Assembly: GCA_017940255.1 (NCBI GenBank)
Contig: JAGAZB010000054.1
Span: 1-64,000 of the forward strand
Direction: 5' to 3'
Length of the DNA stretch: 64,000 nt
Source: Treponema sp.
Lineage (GTDB): Bacteria > Spirochaetota > Spirochaetia > Treponematales > Treponemataceae
This document shows positions 9,104 through 17,044 of the stretch, piece by piece. The notes under the pieces were generated by a model. The model did not search any database. It saw only the letters and a program-made list of their open reading frames with translations, and was not told the DNA's origin. The position numbers and the translations under genes are program-made. The stretch's first letter is position 1. Every line of letters begins with the position of its first letter.

Positions 9104-9144
9104 AAAAAAAATTCTTCCTGAATAATATATTTTATTTATTACAA

Positions 9145-9163
9145 TTATAGTTTTTGTTTATAA
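9145..9163. promoter_or_regulatory. LysR/MET-box-like element 1
   Basis: TTATAGTTTTTGTTTATAA is an imperfect inverted repeat upstream of the -10 of the lipoprotein operon. It resembles the better copy at 15266-15284 and the TATAGTTT...AAACTATA MET boxes reported for LysR-type regulators in Streptococcaceae. The LysR gene at 24192-25130 is a candidate binder. Confidence 0.45.
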
Positions 9164-9169
9164 GTGATT

Positions 9170-10366
9170 TTAATTATTCAAAAAATCAATTGCATAAAAA
9201 GTATAAAGTGAAACAGATTGAATCAAAGCATCTTCATCAATATCAAATTTTGAATCGTGATGGGCGGCTGTAGTTCCTTCTTTTGCAGGATTACCTGTCC
9301 CAAAGTAGGCATAGGTTCCCGGAACTTTGATAATGTATTCTGCAAAGTCATCGCCACCAAGAGAAGCCTGGCGATTTTTGATTACATTTTCCTGCCCAAA
9401 AAGTCGTATGGCGGTTTGCTGAACTTCTTCTGTTGAAGTCTGATCATTAATAAGTGGTGAAGTAAAATCCTTATATTCAACCTGGGCATCTCCGCCAAAA
9501 ATCTGTGCAGTCTGTTTTGACATATCTGAGAGCAGCTGCTTTGTCTTTTCGCGAACTTCTGGTGTAAAAGCACGGATTGTTCCTTCCAGTTCTGCCTTTT
9601 GTGCTACAATATTGTAGGCATCTCCTGCTGTAATTTTTCCTATTCCTATAAGGACATTGTCCATTGGAGAGGTACGGCGGGTAATCAATGCCTGGGTAGA
9701 GATTACAATCTGGCTGGCAATATAAGCGGCATCTGAGCCAAGCTGTGGAGTTGAAACGTGGGCAGGAGCCCCCTTTACCGTGATTTTGAACCAGTCTACG
9801 CTGGCATTGTTTGGGCCTGGAACCACGGCAACTTTTCCAGCCGGAACATTTGATGCGGCATGCATACCAAAACTTCTGTCTGCGCCGTCAAGATAGCCGC
9901 CATCAACAAAGATTCTTGCACCATAACCAATTTCTTCGCCGGCCTGAAAAGTTAGACGAATTATACCGGAGAATAAATCTTTGTGGGCATTAAGGATACG
10001 GGCAGCCCCCAGAAGAGATGCTGTGTGAGCATCGTGACCACAGGCGTGCATGCGGCCGGGTATTTTTGATTTATATTCGCACTCGTGAGTTTCCTGAATA
10101 GGCAGAGCATCTATGTCGGCGCGAAGGACAATTGTTTTTGTCCCCCCTTCTCTTTTGCTGCCCTTAATTTCTGCATAAATGCCGGTTTCACCAACCCGCT
10201 TGTGAGCAAGGCCTATTTTATCCAGTTCTTCTTCAATTTTAAGGGCAGTCTGAAATTCTTCTTTTGCGATTTCAGGATTCATGTGAAAATGACGCCGCAG
10301 TGAAACAATGTAGTCGTGGTCACTTTTGATTTCTTTAAGAAGTTCTTTTTCAATTCTTTCTGTCAT
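9170..10366 (-). CDS. M20 family amidohydrolase (N-acyl amino acid deacylase type)
   Basis: The start at 10366 (MTERIEK) is 8 nt from GGAGG on the minus strand; upstream ATGs lie too close to it. The 398 residues show the M20 metal site MHACGHDAHTASLLGAA, the acidic residue in FQAGEEIGYGAR and the late HHD segment (TAAHHDSKFD). This family removes acyl groups from amino acids such as hippurate or N-acetyl-S-alkylcysteine. In Bacillus, M20 enzymes beside cystine/methionine transport genes act in sulfur salvage from modified cysteine. The position beside metNIQ suggests the same, but the substrate is an inference. Confidence 0.85.
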   Translation of the reverse strand: MTERIEKELLKEIKSDHDYIVSLRRHFHMNPEIAKEEFQTALKIEEELDKIGLAHKRVGETGIYAEIKGSKREGGTKTIVLRADIDALPIQETHECEYKSKIPGRMHACGHDAHTASLLGAARILNAHKDLFSGIIRLTFQAGEEIGYGARIFVDGGYLDGADRSFGMHAASNVPAGKVAVVPGPNNASVDWFKITVKGAPAHVSTPQLGSDAAYIASQIVISTQALITRRTSPMDNVLIGIGKITAGDAYNIVAQKAELEGTIRAFTPEVREKTKQLLSDMSKQTAQIFGGDAQVEYKDFTSPLINDQTSTEEVQQTAIRLFGQENVIKNRQASLGGDDFAEYIIKVPGTYAYFGTGNPAKEGTTAAHHDSKFDIDEDALIQSVSLYTFYAIDFLNN

Positions 10367-10381
10367 TTTCATATCCTCCAT

Positions 10382-10465
10382 AAAAAAGGGGATATCCAAT
10401 AAGTAAATAATGCAGTGGTTTCGACAAGCTCAATGACCGCAGTTCCAGATCTTATTGGACATCCC
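10382..10465 (-). terminator. Stem-loop between metQ and the M20 gene, with a nested family C repeat
   Basis: On the minus strand GGGATGTCCAATAAG (from 10465) pairs with CTTATTGGATATCCC (to 10389) and is followed by CTTTTTTA. The loop contains a second palindrome, GGTCATTGAGCTTGTCGAAA, a copy of family C. It should act as a full or partial terminator after metQ. Confidence 0.6.
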
Positions 10466-10482
10466 TCTTTTTCAGTAATTTT

Positions 10483-11409
10483 TTACCACTTAATTGCTTT
10501 ATCAACTGTCTTTACAGTTTCAGCAGCCTTTTCAGCACTTACACTCTTGTAGTTGAATGATGGGAAGAAAGCTTCTTCGAATCTAGAAAGAAGATATTCA
10601 GCAACCTCCTGAGACTGGAAAGCCTTTACAATCTTCTTGTAAACATCATTATCCTTATCCTTTGTGCGGGCAACAATGATATTTACATAAGGGTTATCTC
10701 CGCTTTCAGACTGTTTTTCAATAATAAGTCCGTCTTTAGAAGGAATAAGACCTGTAGGAATAGCATAAGTTCCGTTGATTGTAGCACCAGCATAATCGTT
10801 GAGTGTCTGAGGAAGTGTATTTGCTGTCTGAGGAACAACTTCAACATTGTAAACAAATTCTGTAATATCCTTGAGTTCTGGTGTATATCCAACAGCAGGA
10901 TCTACAGTAATAAGACCAGCAGCTTCAAGAAGCTTAATTCCGCGGCTAAGGTTTGTTCCGTCACTAGGAATTGCAAACTTAAGGGCTCCAGCTTTTACAG
11001 TCTTGCTGCCATTCTTTCCTGCAGCCTGTTTAATTTCATCAAGACTCTTGTATTTCTTTGAATAAAGAGTAAGAGGAGCAATCAAGGTGTCGCCGATAAC
11101 TGTAAGGTCATAACCATTCTTTCCGGCATCGTTATTCAGATAAGCCTTGTGCTGGAAAGCATTCAGATCAATGTCTCCGGAATTCAAAGCTTCGTTTGGA
11201 AGATTGTATGCACTGAACTCAACAAGCTCAATTTTAATTCCACTGTTTTCCTTGTCCAGAACATACTGAACAGCCTTCCACTGATCATTGTTTGCACCAC
11301 AAACGCCAACCTTTACTTTCTGAGTTTTAGCTTTCTTTGCAGCAAAAGCTCCGCTTGAGAGGACTCCTGCAATAAGAAGCAGGGCAAAAATCTTTTTTGT
11401 ATTTTTCAT
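10483..11409 (-). CDS. metQ: MetQ-like methionine-binding protein of an ABC importer
   Basis: The 308-residue protein has an N-terminal signal (residues about 1-24) and the NlpA/MetQ pattern: VKVGVCGANNDQWKAVQ, then NEALNSGDIDLNAFQHKAYL, the segment that contacts the bound amino acid. Most MetQ proteins are lipoproteins. Here no cysteine follows the signal (LSSGAFAAKKAKT), so it looks cut by signal peptidase I and free in the periplasm. It follows metI by 22 nt and belongs to the metN-metI-metQ operon under the Rrf2-type operator at 13245. It probably binds methionine or a related thioether. Confidence 0.9.
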   Translation of the reverse strand: MKNTKKIFALLLIAGVLSSGAFAAKKAKTQKVKVGVCGANNDQWKAVQYVLDKENSGIKIELVEFSAYNLPNEALNSGDIDLNAFQHKAYLNNDAGKNGYDLTVIGDTLIAPLTLYSKKYKSLDEIKQAAGKNGSKTVKAGALKFAIPSDGTNLSRGIKLLEAAGLITVDPAVGYTPELKDITEFVYNVEVVPQTANTLPQTLNDYAGATINGTYAIPTGLIPSKDGLIIEKQSESGDNPYVNIIVARTKDKDNDVYKKIVKAFQSQEVAEYLLSRFEEAFFPSFNYKSVSAEKAAETVKTVDKAIKW

Positions 11410-11431
11410 AATTCAATTTCTCCTTTTTGAT

Positions 11432-12166
11432 TTATGATTTATTTTCAGGATTCCCTACGGAGTCCTTTTGTACATGTTTGAAGAGCTCTCTGTTTGTTGT
11501 TTTTTTTGCAAGCATAGAACCAATAAATTGAAGCAGGCAGATAAAAATCAAAAGAATGATTATGCAGGCATAAATTATATCCTGATGATTAAGTCCCTGC
11601 CCGTAGTTGATGGCAAAATCTCCAAGTCCGCCGGCTCCAACGGCACCGGCCATAGTTGTAAGCCCAACCAGAGAGATGGCCGTAATTGTAGTAACGCGAA
11701 TAAGCTCTGGCACAGATTCATGAAGATAAACACGGAAAATCAAACCAAGGGTTCCGCTTCCCATGCTGCGGGCTGCCTCTGCCTTTCCAGGGTCTACATT
11801 TTCCAGAGCAGTTTCTACCTGACGGGAAAAGAAAGGCACCGTTCCAAAAATCAAAGGTATGATGGCACCCTTTACGCCGATTGCAGTTCCCACAATTGAG
11901 CGGGTAAAAGGAATCAGAAAAACCAGCAGGATTACAAAAGGAATGGAGCGGAAAAGATTTATAAACACACTGATAATAGTGTATAAAACCTTATTTGGCT
12001 TAATTCCATCCTTCTTGAAAACAATCAGCAGTACACCAAAAATCAGACCAAGCACAAAAGAAATTGAACCTGAAATTATGAACATCTGAAAGGTTGCAAG
12101 ACAGTTGTTCAAAAACTTATACCAGTAGGCATAAAGATTAGGAAAGATTTTTTCGAATGTCTCCAT
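11432..12166 (-). CDS. metI: MetI-like methionine ABC importer permease
   Basis: The 244-residue membrane protein is slightly longer than the usual 217-residue MetI. It has about five hydrophobic segments and the permease EAA-type loop EAARSMGSGTLGLIFRVYLHES, followed by TTMAGAVGAGGLGDFAINYG, which is typical of MetI. It forms the channel for the importer with MetN (12168-13226), whose stop is 1 nt upstream of its start. The hydrophilic tail after residue 220 is longer than normal. Confidence 0.92.
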   Translation of the reverse strand: METFEKIFPNLYAYWYKFLNNCLATFQMFIISGSISFVLGLIFGVLLIVFKKDGIKPNKVLYTIISVFINLFRSIPFVILLVFLIPFTRSIVGTAIGVKGAIIPLIFGTVPFFSRQVETALENVDPGKAEAARSMGSGTLGLIFRVYLHESVPELIRVTTITAISLVGLTTMAGAVGAGGLGDFAINYGQGLNHQDIIYACIIILLIFICLLQFIGSMLAKKTTNRELFKHVQKDSVGNPENKS

Positions 12167-12167
12167 A

Positions 12168-13226
12168 TTAGTTTGCCTCCAATTCTGTCACTTTTACTTT
12201 CTGCTCAATAAAATGTGCTATAGCTGCTTCAATATTTTTATCATCTCCCTTAATCACAACAATTATTTCACCCAGCGGAGAATCCTGAATCATATCAACA
12301 TTTGCAAGCACAATATTAAGACGCACATTAAACTTCTGAGAAACAAGAGAAATTAAAGATTCTCCCACAGAATTCTTTAAAAAGACAAGTTTAATCAGTC
12401 TGCCTCCCTCAGAAGGATTATTTACACGAGGATCATTTACAAGATTTGAAATTTTTGCAAAAGAAGACTGAGAAGCAATAAACTTTTTTGTGATTTCCTG
12501 CTTAGGTTCAGCAAAGATAGAATAAACATCACCCTCTTCTACCACACAGCCTCTTTCCATAACTGCAACTCTGTGGCAGATAGATTTTATAACACTCATT
12601 TCGTGAGTAATTATGATGATTGTAAGCCCGAGTTTTTTATTAAGCTCTTTAAGAAGATTCAAAATAGATGCAGTGGCATCTGGGTCCAGAGCACTGGTTG
12701 CTTCATCAGAAAGAAGAACCTTAGGATTATTTGCAAGGGCTCGGGCAATTGCAACACGCTGCTTCTGACCTCCCGAAAGCTGACTGGGGTAAACATTTCG
12801 TTTATCCCTTAAATCTACAAGGTCCAGAAGTTCAGTTACACGGGCATCAATTTCTTCTTTTTTAAGCCCCTTATATTTTAAAGGATAGGCAATGTTATCA
12901 AAAACTGTAGAACGATCAAGCAGATTAAAATGCTGAAAAATCATTCCAATTCCACTGCGCACCTTTTTCATTTCATGATTTGTTTTGCGGTGAAAGTTTC
13001 CCTCACTGTCATGCCAGGTAAGTTGAGTTCCATTTACAGTAATAGTTCCAGAATCTGGAACTTCAAGCAGATTAATACAGCGAACAAGTGTAGATTTTCC
13101 AGCTCCCGAATAGCCGATTACTCCATAAATTGTACCATCATCAATTTGGAGAGAAACATCTTTTAATGCTTCTACATCACTGTTTTTAAGGTGATATGTT
13201 TTCTTTACAGAATCTAATTTAATCAT
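12168..13226 (-). CDS. metN: MetN-like methionine ABC importer ATPase
   Basis: The 352-residue ATPase has Walker A GYSGAGKST, signature [15 protein letters not shown] and Walker B VLLSDEATSALD, and then the C-terminal NIL domain (residues about 265-350) that binds methionine and inhibits transport when methionine is plentiful. This domain layout is specific to MetN. It is the first gene of metN-metI-metQ. The promoter at 13263-13291 with an operator at the start point indicates control by the Rrf2 regulator. Confidence 0.94.
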   Translation of the reverse strand: MIKLDSVKKTYHLKNSDVEALKDVSLQIDDGTIYGVIGYSGAGKSTLVRCINLLEVPDSGTITVNGTQLTWHDSEGNFHRKTNHEMKKVRSGIGMIFQHFNLLDRSTVFDNIAYPLKYKGLKKEEIDARVTELLDLVDLRDKRNVYPSQLSGGQKQRVAIARALANNPKVLLSDEATSALDPDATASILNLLKELNKKLGLTIIIITHEMSVIKSICHRVAVMERGCVVEEGDVYSIFAEPKQEITKKFIASQSSFAKISNLVNDPRVNNPSEGGRLIKLVFLKNSVGESLISLVSQKFNVRLNIVLANVDMIQDSPLGEIIVVIKGDDKNIEAAIAHFIEQKVKVTELEAN

Positions 13227-13244
13227 TATTATCTTGCCTATTTA

Positions 13245-13291
13245 CCTAGTATGATAGTAGGTATTTTAATAAACAAAACAATTCTTGTCAA
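13245..13291 (-). promoter_or_regulatory. Promoter and Rrf2-type operator of metNIQ
   Basis: On the minus strand TTGACA (13291-13286), 17-nt spacer, TAAAAT (13268-13263). The operator CCTAGTATGATAGTAGG (13245-13261, plus strand) begins 2 nt beyond the -10 box, so a bound repressor would cover the start point. Confidence 0.75.
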
Positions 13292-13354
13292 TATAAGGTG
13301 AAAGGCACATAAGTCAGGCAAATTGTGCCAGCAACTTTTTGTTTAAACACCTTA

Positions 13355-14134
13355 CTATATTGCGTATTCAATATCCTGAACTTTTCCGGCGTAATCCAGA
13401 ATTTCTAGAATCTGAGTTCTGTATTTTAAGAAAACATCCTGTCCACGGGCACGAGGATGGCTCAAATCTATTTTAATGATTTTTTCCACCTTGGCCGGAC
13501 GCGGCGACATAACAACCACGTAGTCGCTAAGGTAAACTGCTTCGTCTACATCGTGGGTAACCATCACCATGGTTGTATTGTGCTCCTTCCAAAGTCTTAA
13601 GATTTCGTCCTGCATGGTCATTCTTGTAAAGGCATCCAGGGCTCCAAGAGGTTCATCAAGCAAGAGGATTTTTGGATGACCAACAAGGGCTCGGGCAAGA
13701 CTTGCCCTTTGATTCATACCGCCCGAAAGCTGATGAGGATAAGACTTTTCAAAGCCTTTAAGGCCAACAAGATTAATAAACTCGTCTACGTCCTTTTTGC
13801 GGTTTTTGTAGATGTGACGGGCTCGAAGACCAAAGGCGATATTTTCGCGGATGGTGAGCCAGGGAAATAGATTTGCCTGCTGAAAGGCAAAGCCCCGGTC
13901 GCTGCCAGGTTTGGTGATTTTACTGCCGTCTACACTTACCTGGCCGCTTGTCGGAGTTTCCAGACCTGCGATACAGCGCAGAAGAGTTGTTTTTCCGCAG
14001 CCCGATGGCCCGATAAGAGATACAAAGCTTCCCGCGGGAATAGTAAAATCAACTCCGTTTAGTGCAGTAACTTCTTCGGCCGAGCCTTGATTAAAGATTT
14101 TTGTTATATTTTGTAATTTAATTTCTCCTGACAT
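13355..14134 (-). CDS. SsuB/TauB-like ABC transporter ATPase
   Basis: A 259-residue ATPase with Walker A GPSGCGKTT, signature LSGGMNQRASLARAL and Walker B ILLLDEPLGALD, followed by VMVTHDVDEAVYLSDYVVVMS, the hallmark of the nitrate/sulfonate/taurine subfamily. It pairs with the permease at 14145-15107, 10 nt away. There is no binding protein in this two-gene operon. The lipoproteins at 7917-9029 or 15903-17027 are possible partners. The likely substrates are organosulfur compounds. Confidence 0.9.
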   Translation of the reverse strand: MSGEIKLQNITKIFNQGSAEEVTALNGVDFTIPAGSFVSLIGPSGCGKTTLLRCIAGLETPTSGQVSVDGSKITKPGSDRGFAFQQANLFPWLTIRENIAFGLRARHIYKNRKKDVDEFINLVGLKGFEKSYPHQLSGGMNQRASLARALVGHPKILLLDEPLGALDAFTRMTMQDEILRLWKEHNTTMVMVTHDVDEAVYLSDYVVVMSPRPAKVEKIIKIDLSHPRARGQDVFLKYRTQILEILDYAGKVQDIEYAI

Positions 14135-14144
14135 TCTGAATCTC

Positions 14145-15107
14145 CTACCACTTAATAAGTCCTTTCTGCCAGCCCAGCACCTTGCCCCTCACCTTAAAGA
14201 GCGCTGTGATAATCACCGTACAGAAAACCGCAATCATAATAAGGCCGGCATAAACGCCAGCGTACATCATCATGGCTTTCTGGTAACTTATATACCAGCC
14301 TATTCCGTATTTTGCCCCGAACATTTCGGCGGTCATAAGGGCTATAAAAGCCGCACAGATTCCGTTGAAGATTCCCTGAAAAATGTTTGGCAGGGCGGCG
14401 GGCACTGCAATTCGGAATACCTGAAAGAAGGTGCCGGCTCCCAGAGTACGTCCAACTTCAAAGTAAACCTTGCTGGTATTCTGAATGCCAGAACTTGTCA
14501 TAAGCTGAACGGGGAACCATACTGCCAGGGCTATTATAAAAACGCTGGCTCCAAAAGGTGTCGGGAATGTTGTAAGAACAAGCGGAATCCAGGCAGTGGC
14601 CGGAATTGGTCCTATCAGTTTGATATAGGGATTTATCCAGTAATAAACCTTGCGGCTGAAGCCCAGAAATACTCCTGTAATAAAACCAACCGTAATGCCC
14701 CAGAAAACTCCCAAAAGCAAAAGGCGGAAGGAATACCAGATACACTTTCCAAGTAAGGATGTCTGGCTAACAAAAACTGCGAGGATATTATCAAAGCTTG
14801 GGAAAAAGATGATTGGCAAAAGTGCAAATTTAGCTGTAATCAGGTTGATTAAGATTACTACCCCTGCTGCGCCAAGAAAAAATGGGCCTTTGAATTCCAG
14901 AGATTCTCCAAGCTTCTTATTAAAAAAAGAGATTAAAAAGATTACCACTGTAAGAGCCAGCAGAATTAACAGGAGAATACTGTAATATGGCTTTACAGCA
15001 GCAGGATGCAGTTGGCTGTTTGGAATAATCTTTTCAATAAGAAGTGCAAGAAGGATACCCAGTACGGGAAAAAATCTTTTTGCAAAAGAAACAATTTTTT
15101 TGCTCAT
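14145..15107 (-). CDS. SsuC/TauC-like ABC transporter permease
   Basis: I chose the ATG at 15107 (MSKKIVSF) because AGAGG lies 6 nt upstream on the minus strand; this gives 320 residues. There are two extra N-terminal membrane segments before the conserved permease domain. The EAA-type loop reads EVGRTLGAGTFFQVFRIAVPAALPNIFQG, as in SsuC and related permeases (quoted only in part as family context). The end has GIGWYISYQKAMMMYAGVYAG, typical of the group. It forms an importer with the ATPase downstream. An Rrf2-type operator and a LysR box lie upstream at 15201-15284. Confidence 0.9.
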   Translation of the reverse strand: MSKKIVSFAKRFFPVLGILLALLIEKIIPNSQLHPAAVKPYYSILLLILLALTVVIFLISFFNKKLGESLEFKGPFFLGAAGVVILINLITAKFALLPIIFFPSFDNILAVFVSQTSLLGKCIWYSFRLLLLGVFWGITVGFITGVFLGFSRKVYYWINPYIKLIGPIPATAWIPLVLTTFPTPFGASVFIIALAVWFPVQLMTSSGIQNTSKVYFEVGRTLGAGTFFQVFRIAVPAALPNIFQGIFNGICAAFIALMTAEMFGAKYGIGWYISYQKAMMMYAGVYAGLIMIAVFCTVIITALFKVRGKVLGWQKGLIKW

Positions 15108-15200
15108 AACATACCTCTTCACTTTTCCGCTCCTAGAAAAAAGATAAACTCTCTCCGATACAATTTTTTATAAAAAAACTAGGAGCAGGCGCAGTAATTA

Positions 15201-15224
15201 CCTACTAACTTAGTATGTTATAAC
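15201..15224 (-). promoter_or_regulatory. Rrf2-type operator and -10 of the ssuC-ssuB operon
   Basis: Plus strand CCTACTAACTTAGTATG (15201-15217) followed by TTATAAC. This matches the arrangement at 9080 and 21627: coding-strand TATAAC, then the operator over the start point. Confidence 0.65.
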
Positions 15225-15265
15225 TTAAAGCAACTTTTTTGAATAATACATTTTTTTTATAAATG

Positions 15266-15284
15266 TTATAGTTTTTAGCTATAA
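15266..15284. promoter_or_regulatory. LysR/MET-box-like element 2
   Basis: TTATAGTTTTTAGCTATAA is a perfect inverted repeat with 6-bp arms and a 7-nt centre, upstream of the ssuC promoter and just after the end of the shikimate-kinase-like gene. It is the best copy of the TATAGTTTTTNNCTATA element in the window. Confidence 0.5.
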
Positions 15285-15293
15285 CTTAGCTTT

Positions 15294-15884
15294 TTAAGCC
15301 GGAAGTTTATTGAGTAAGAAATCAAGGTTTTCCTGGACAGGAGCGTTCTTAACGTTAATTTCCACATCACATAATTCTCTGTATCGTTGAACTTGTGGTG
15401 TTATGAACTCATAGAACATTTTTCTAAAATCTTCCAGCGATTCTAGTTTTGCATCCTTATAGCCCGGATACCGTGGAACGTCTTCAAATGTTCCGCCGGA
15501 ATCCAAAATCTTTTTTGCGTCAGCAGCAACCCTGCCAAAACTGGTTTCTAAATCAGAATTTAGCCATAAAATGTAGCCATGTTCTTTTAGAAAATGCCAG
15601 CCTTCAGGGTTGTCGCAGAAGCCACCTCCTGTAGAAATTACTGTATAGGTATCCTGATTTTTTAAATTATCAACAAGGAATTTTGCTGTATTAGTTTCTT
15701 CCCTGTTGTAGGCTACCTGTCCCCCTTCTTTTGTATGTATTGCAGGATGCTTTCCGGTAAGCCTTTCTGTTTCCAGATCTGTATCAAAAAAATCGCAATG
15801 CAAGGTTTTAGACAGTTCACGACCAAGCGTTGTTTTTCCGCTATGATTGATTCCTGCAATTATCAATAACTTCTTTGACTTCAT
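15294..15884 (-). CDS. Shikimate-kinase-like P-loop kinase
   Basis: The 196-residue protein has Walker A GINHSGKTT, the substrate/Mg segment FFDTDLETERLTGK and the STGGGFCDNPEG loop, all in the order seen in shikimate kinase. It is the last gene of the operon that holds the NifD/NifK-like pair 1 and its transporter, 18 nt after the SsuA-like lipoprotein. A housekeeping shikimate kinase would be unusual here, so it may phosphorylate another small molecule handled by the operon. That function is speculative. Confidence 0.7.
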   Translation of the reverse strand: MKSKKLLIIAGINHSGKTTLGRELSKTLHCDFFDTDLETERLTGKHPAIHTKEGGQVAYNREETNTAKFLVDNLKNQDTYTVISTGGGFCDNPEGWHFLKEHGYILWLNSDLETSFGRVAADAKKILDSGGTFEDVPRYPGYKDAKLESLEDFRKMFYEFITPQVQRYRELCDVEINVKNAPVQENLDFLLNKLPA

Positions 15885-15902
15885 CAGCTTACCTCTCTTT
15901 TT

Positions 15903-17027
15903 CTAGAAATATGTTTTGTATGTTTTTTCAAAATCAGGATATTGATTATTGTTCTTAAGGAACAATTCTTTAAGATCGGTAAAATACGGGTCTCCCGGAT
16001 ATTCCTGAAGAATCTCTTTTAATGCTGATGCATAAACAGAAATATTGAAGAATTCATACAACTCGCGGGCACCTGGTGTATATCCCAATCGAATCATAGA
16101 CTTGAACTGGGCAAGTACGCCATTATAGTTAGGATCCGGATTAAAATACTTGTCTGCATTTTTTGAACGGTCATAAATATAGTTCACTACATAATCTTCA
16201 TCCTGGCCAGAAGCAGCAAGAAGAAGTTTAATTGCTGCATCACGGTCTGTGTAGTAATCACGATATGCCAGAATCTGTGCCTTAAGATAATTTTTATAGG
16301 CATCAGGCTTTGCTTCGAATGCAGTTGTCCATGCCATCTGACGGCAGCATACATAGTCCTTCTGAACATGACTCAATGGATAAAGAATTGTTAATCCCTG
16401 TTCATCAAGTGTTTCAGTGTACAATGGGTCAGCAAAGGTAATGTCAACCTGACCGCGCTTTAAAGCCTGCTGTAAAGAAACCATGTCATTTAGCTTAAAG
16501 TATTTAACATCTTTGTCTGTATCAATGCCATAATCGTTTCGCAGAACATAATCTGTGATGTAGTCTATGTTTGTTGTTGGACCAATAAGACCGATTGTTT
16601 TACCTTTCCAGTTTGCAATATCATACAGTTCTTCTGCATCTTCTTTTCTGGCAATAACATAAACTCCACCGGAACGGTTTCCTGCAAAAATTGTAATCTT
16701 TGCTCCCTGATCAGCACTTGCCATCTGCTGATTAAATTCCTGATAAATACAGTCCATCTTTCCCATTGAAAGAGCTTCGCTGGAAGTGGCACTGTCCATT
16801 AATTTCAAATCGATATCTACATTGTACTTATCAAAATACTGCTTTTCTGTTGCAATCAAAACCATAGGACTAATAAGTGATGATGCACCAAGACGTCCTA
16901 CAGTAAGCTTGTAACGGCCATCTGCGCCAACTGCAGAAATTTCCTTTTTCGTACAACCAATGTTTACCATGGTAAGAAGTAATGCAGCTGCAAATAATCC
17001 TCTTTTTACATTTACAATTTGTTTCAT
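15903..17027 (-). CDS. SsuA-like ABC substrate-binding lipoprotein of the D1/K1 operon
   Basis: The 374-residue protein begins with a signal and lipobox ending TMVNIGC, so it is lipid-anchored. It has the SsuA/NMT1-type binding pattern: LIATEKQYFDKYNVDIDL, SSEALSMGKMDC and WKGKTIGLIGPT. It follows the NifK-like gene by 17 nt. Together with the ATPase and permease at 19826-21606 it completes an importer around the nitrogenase-like pair 1. It probably binds the compound that the reductase then cleaves. The ligand is unknown, with organosulfur compounds most likely from context. Confidence 0.87.
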   Translation of the reverse strand: MKQIVNVKRGLFAAALLLTMVNIGCTKKEISAVGADGRYKLTVGRLGASSLISPMVLIATEKQYFDKYNVDIDLKLMDSATSSEALSMGKMDCIYQEFNQQMASADQGAKITIFAGNRSGGVYVIARKEDAEELYDIANWKGKTIGLIGPTTNIDYITDYVLRNDYGIDTDKDVKYFKLNDMVSLQQALKRGQVDITFADPLYTETLDEQGLTILYPLSHVQKDYVCCRQMAWTTAFEAKPDAYKNYLKAQILAYRDYYTDRDAAIKLLLAASGQDEDYVVNYIYDRSKNADKYFNPDPNYNGVLAQFKSMIRLGYTPGARELYEFFNISVYASALKEILQEYPGDPYFTDLKELFLKNNNQYPDFEKTYKTYF

Positions 17028-17044
17028 ATTTTTCCTCCTTTTGA

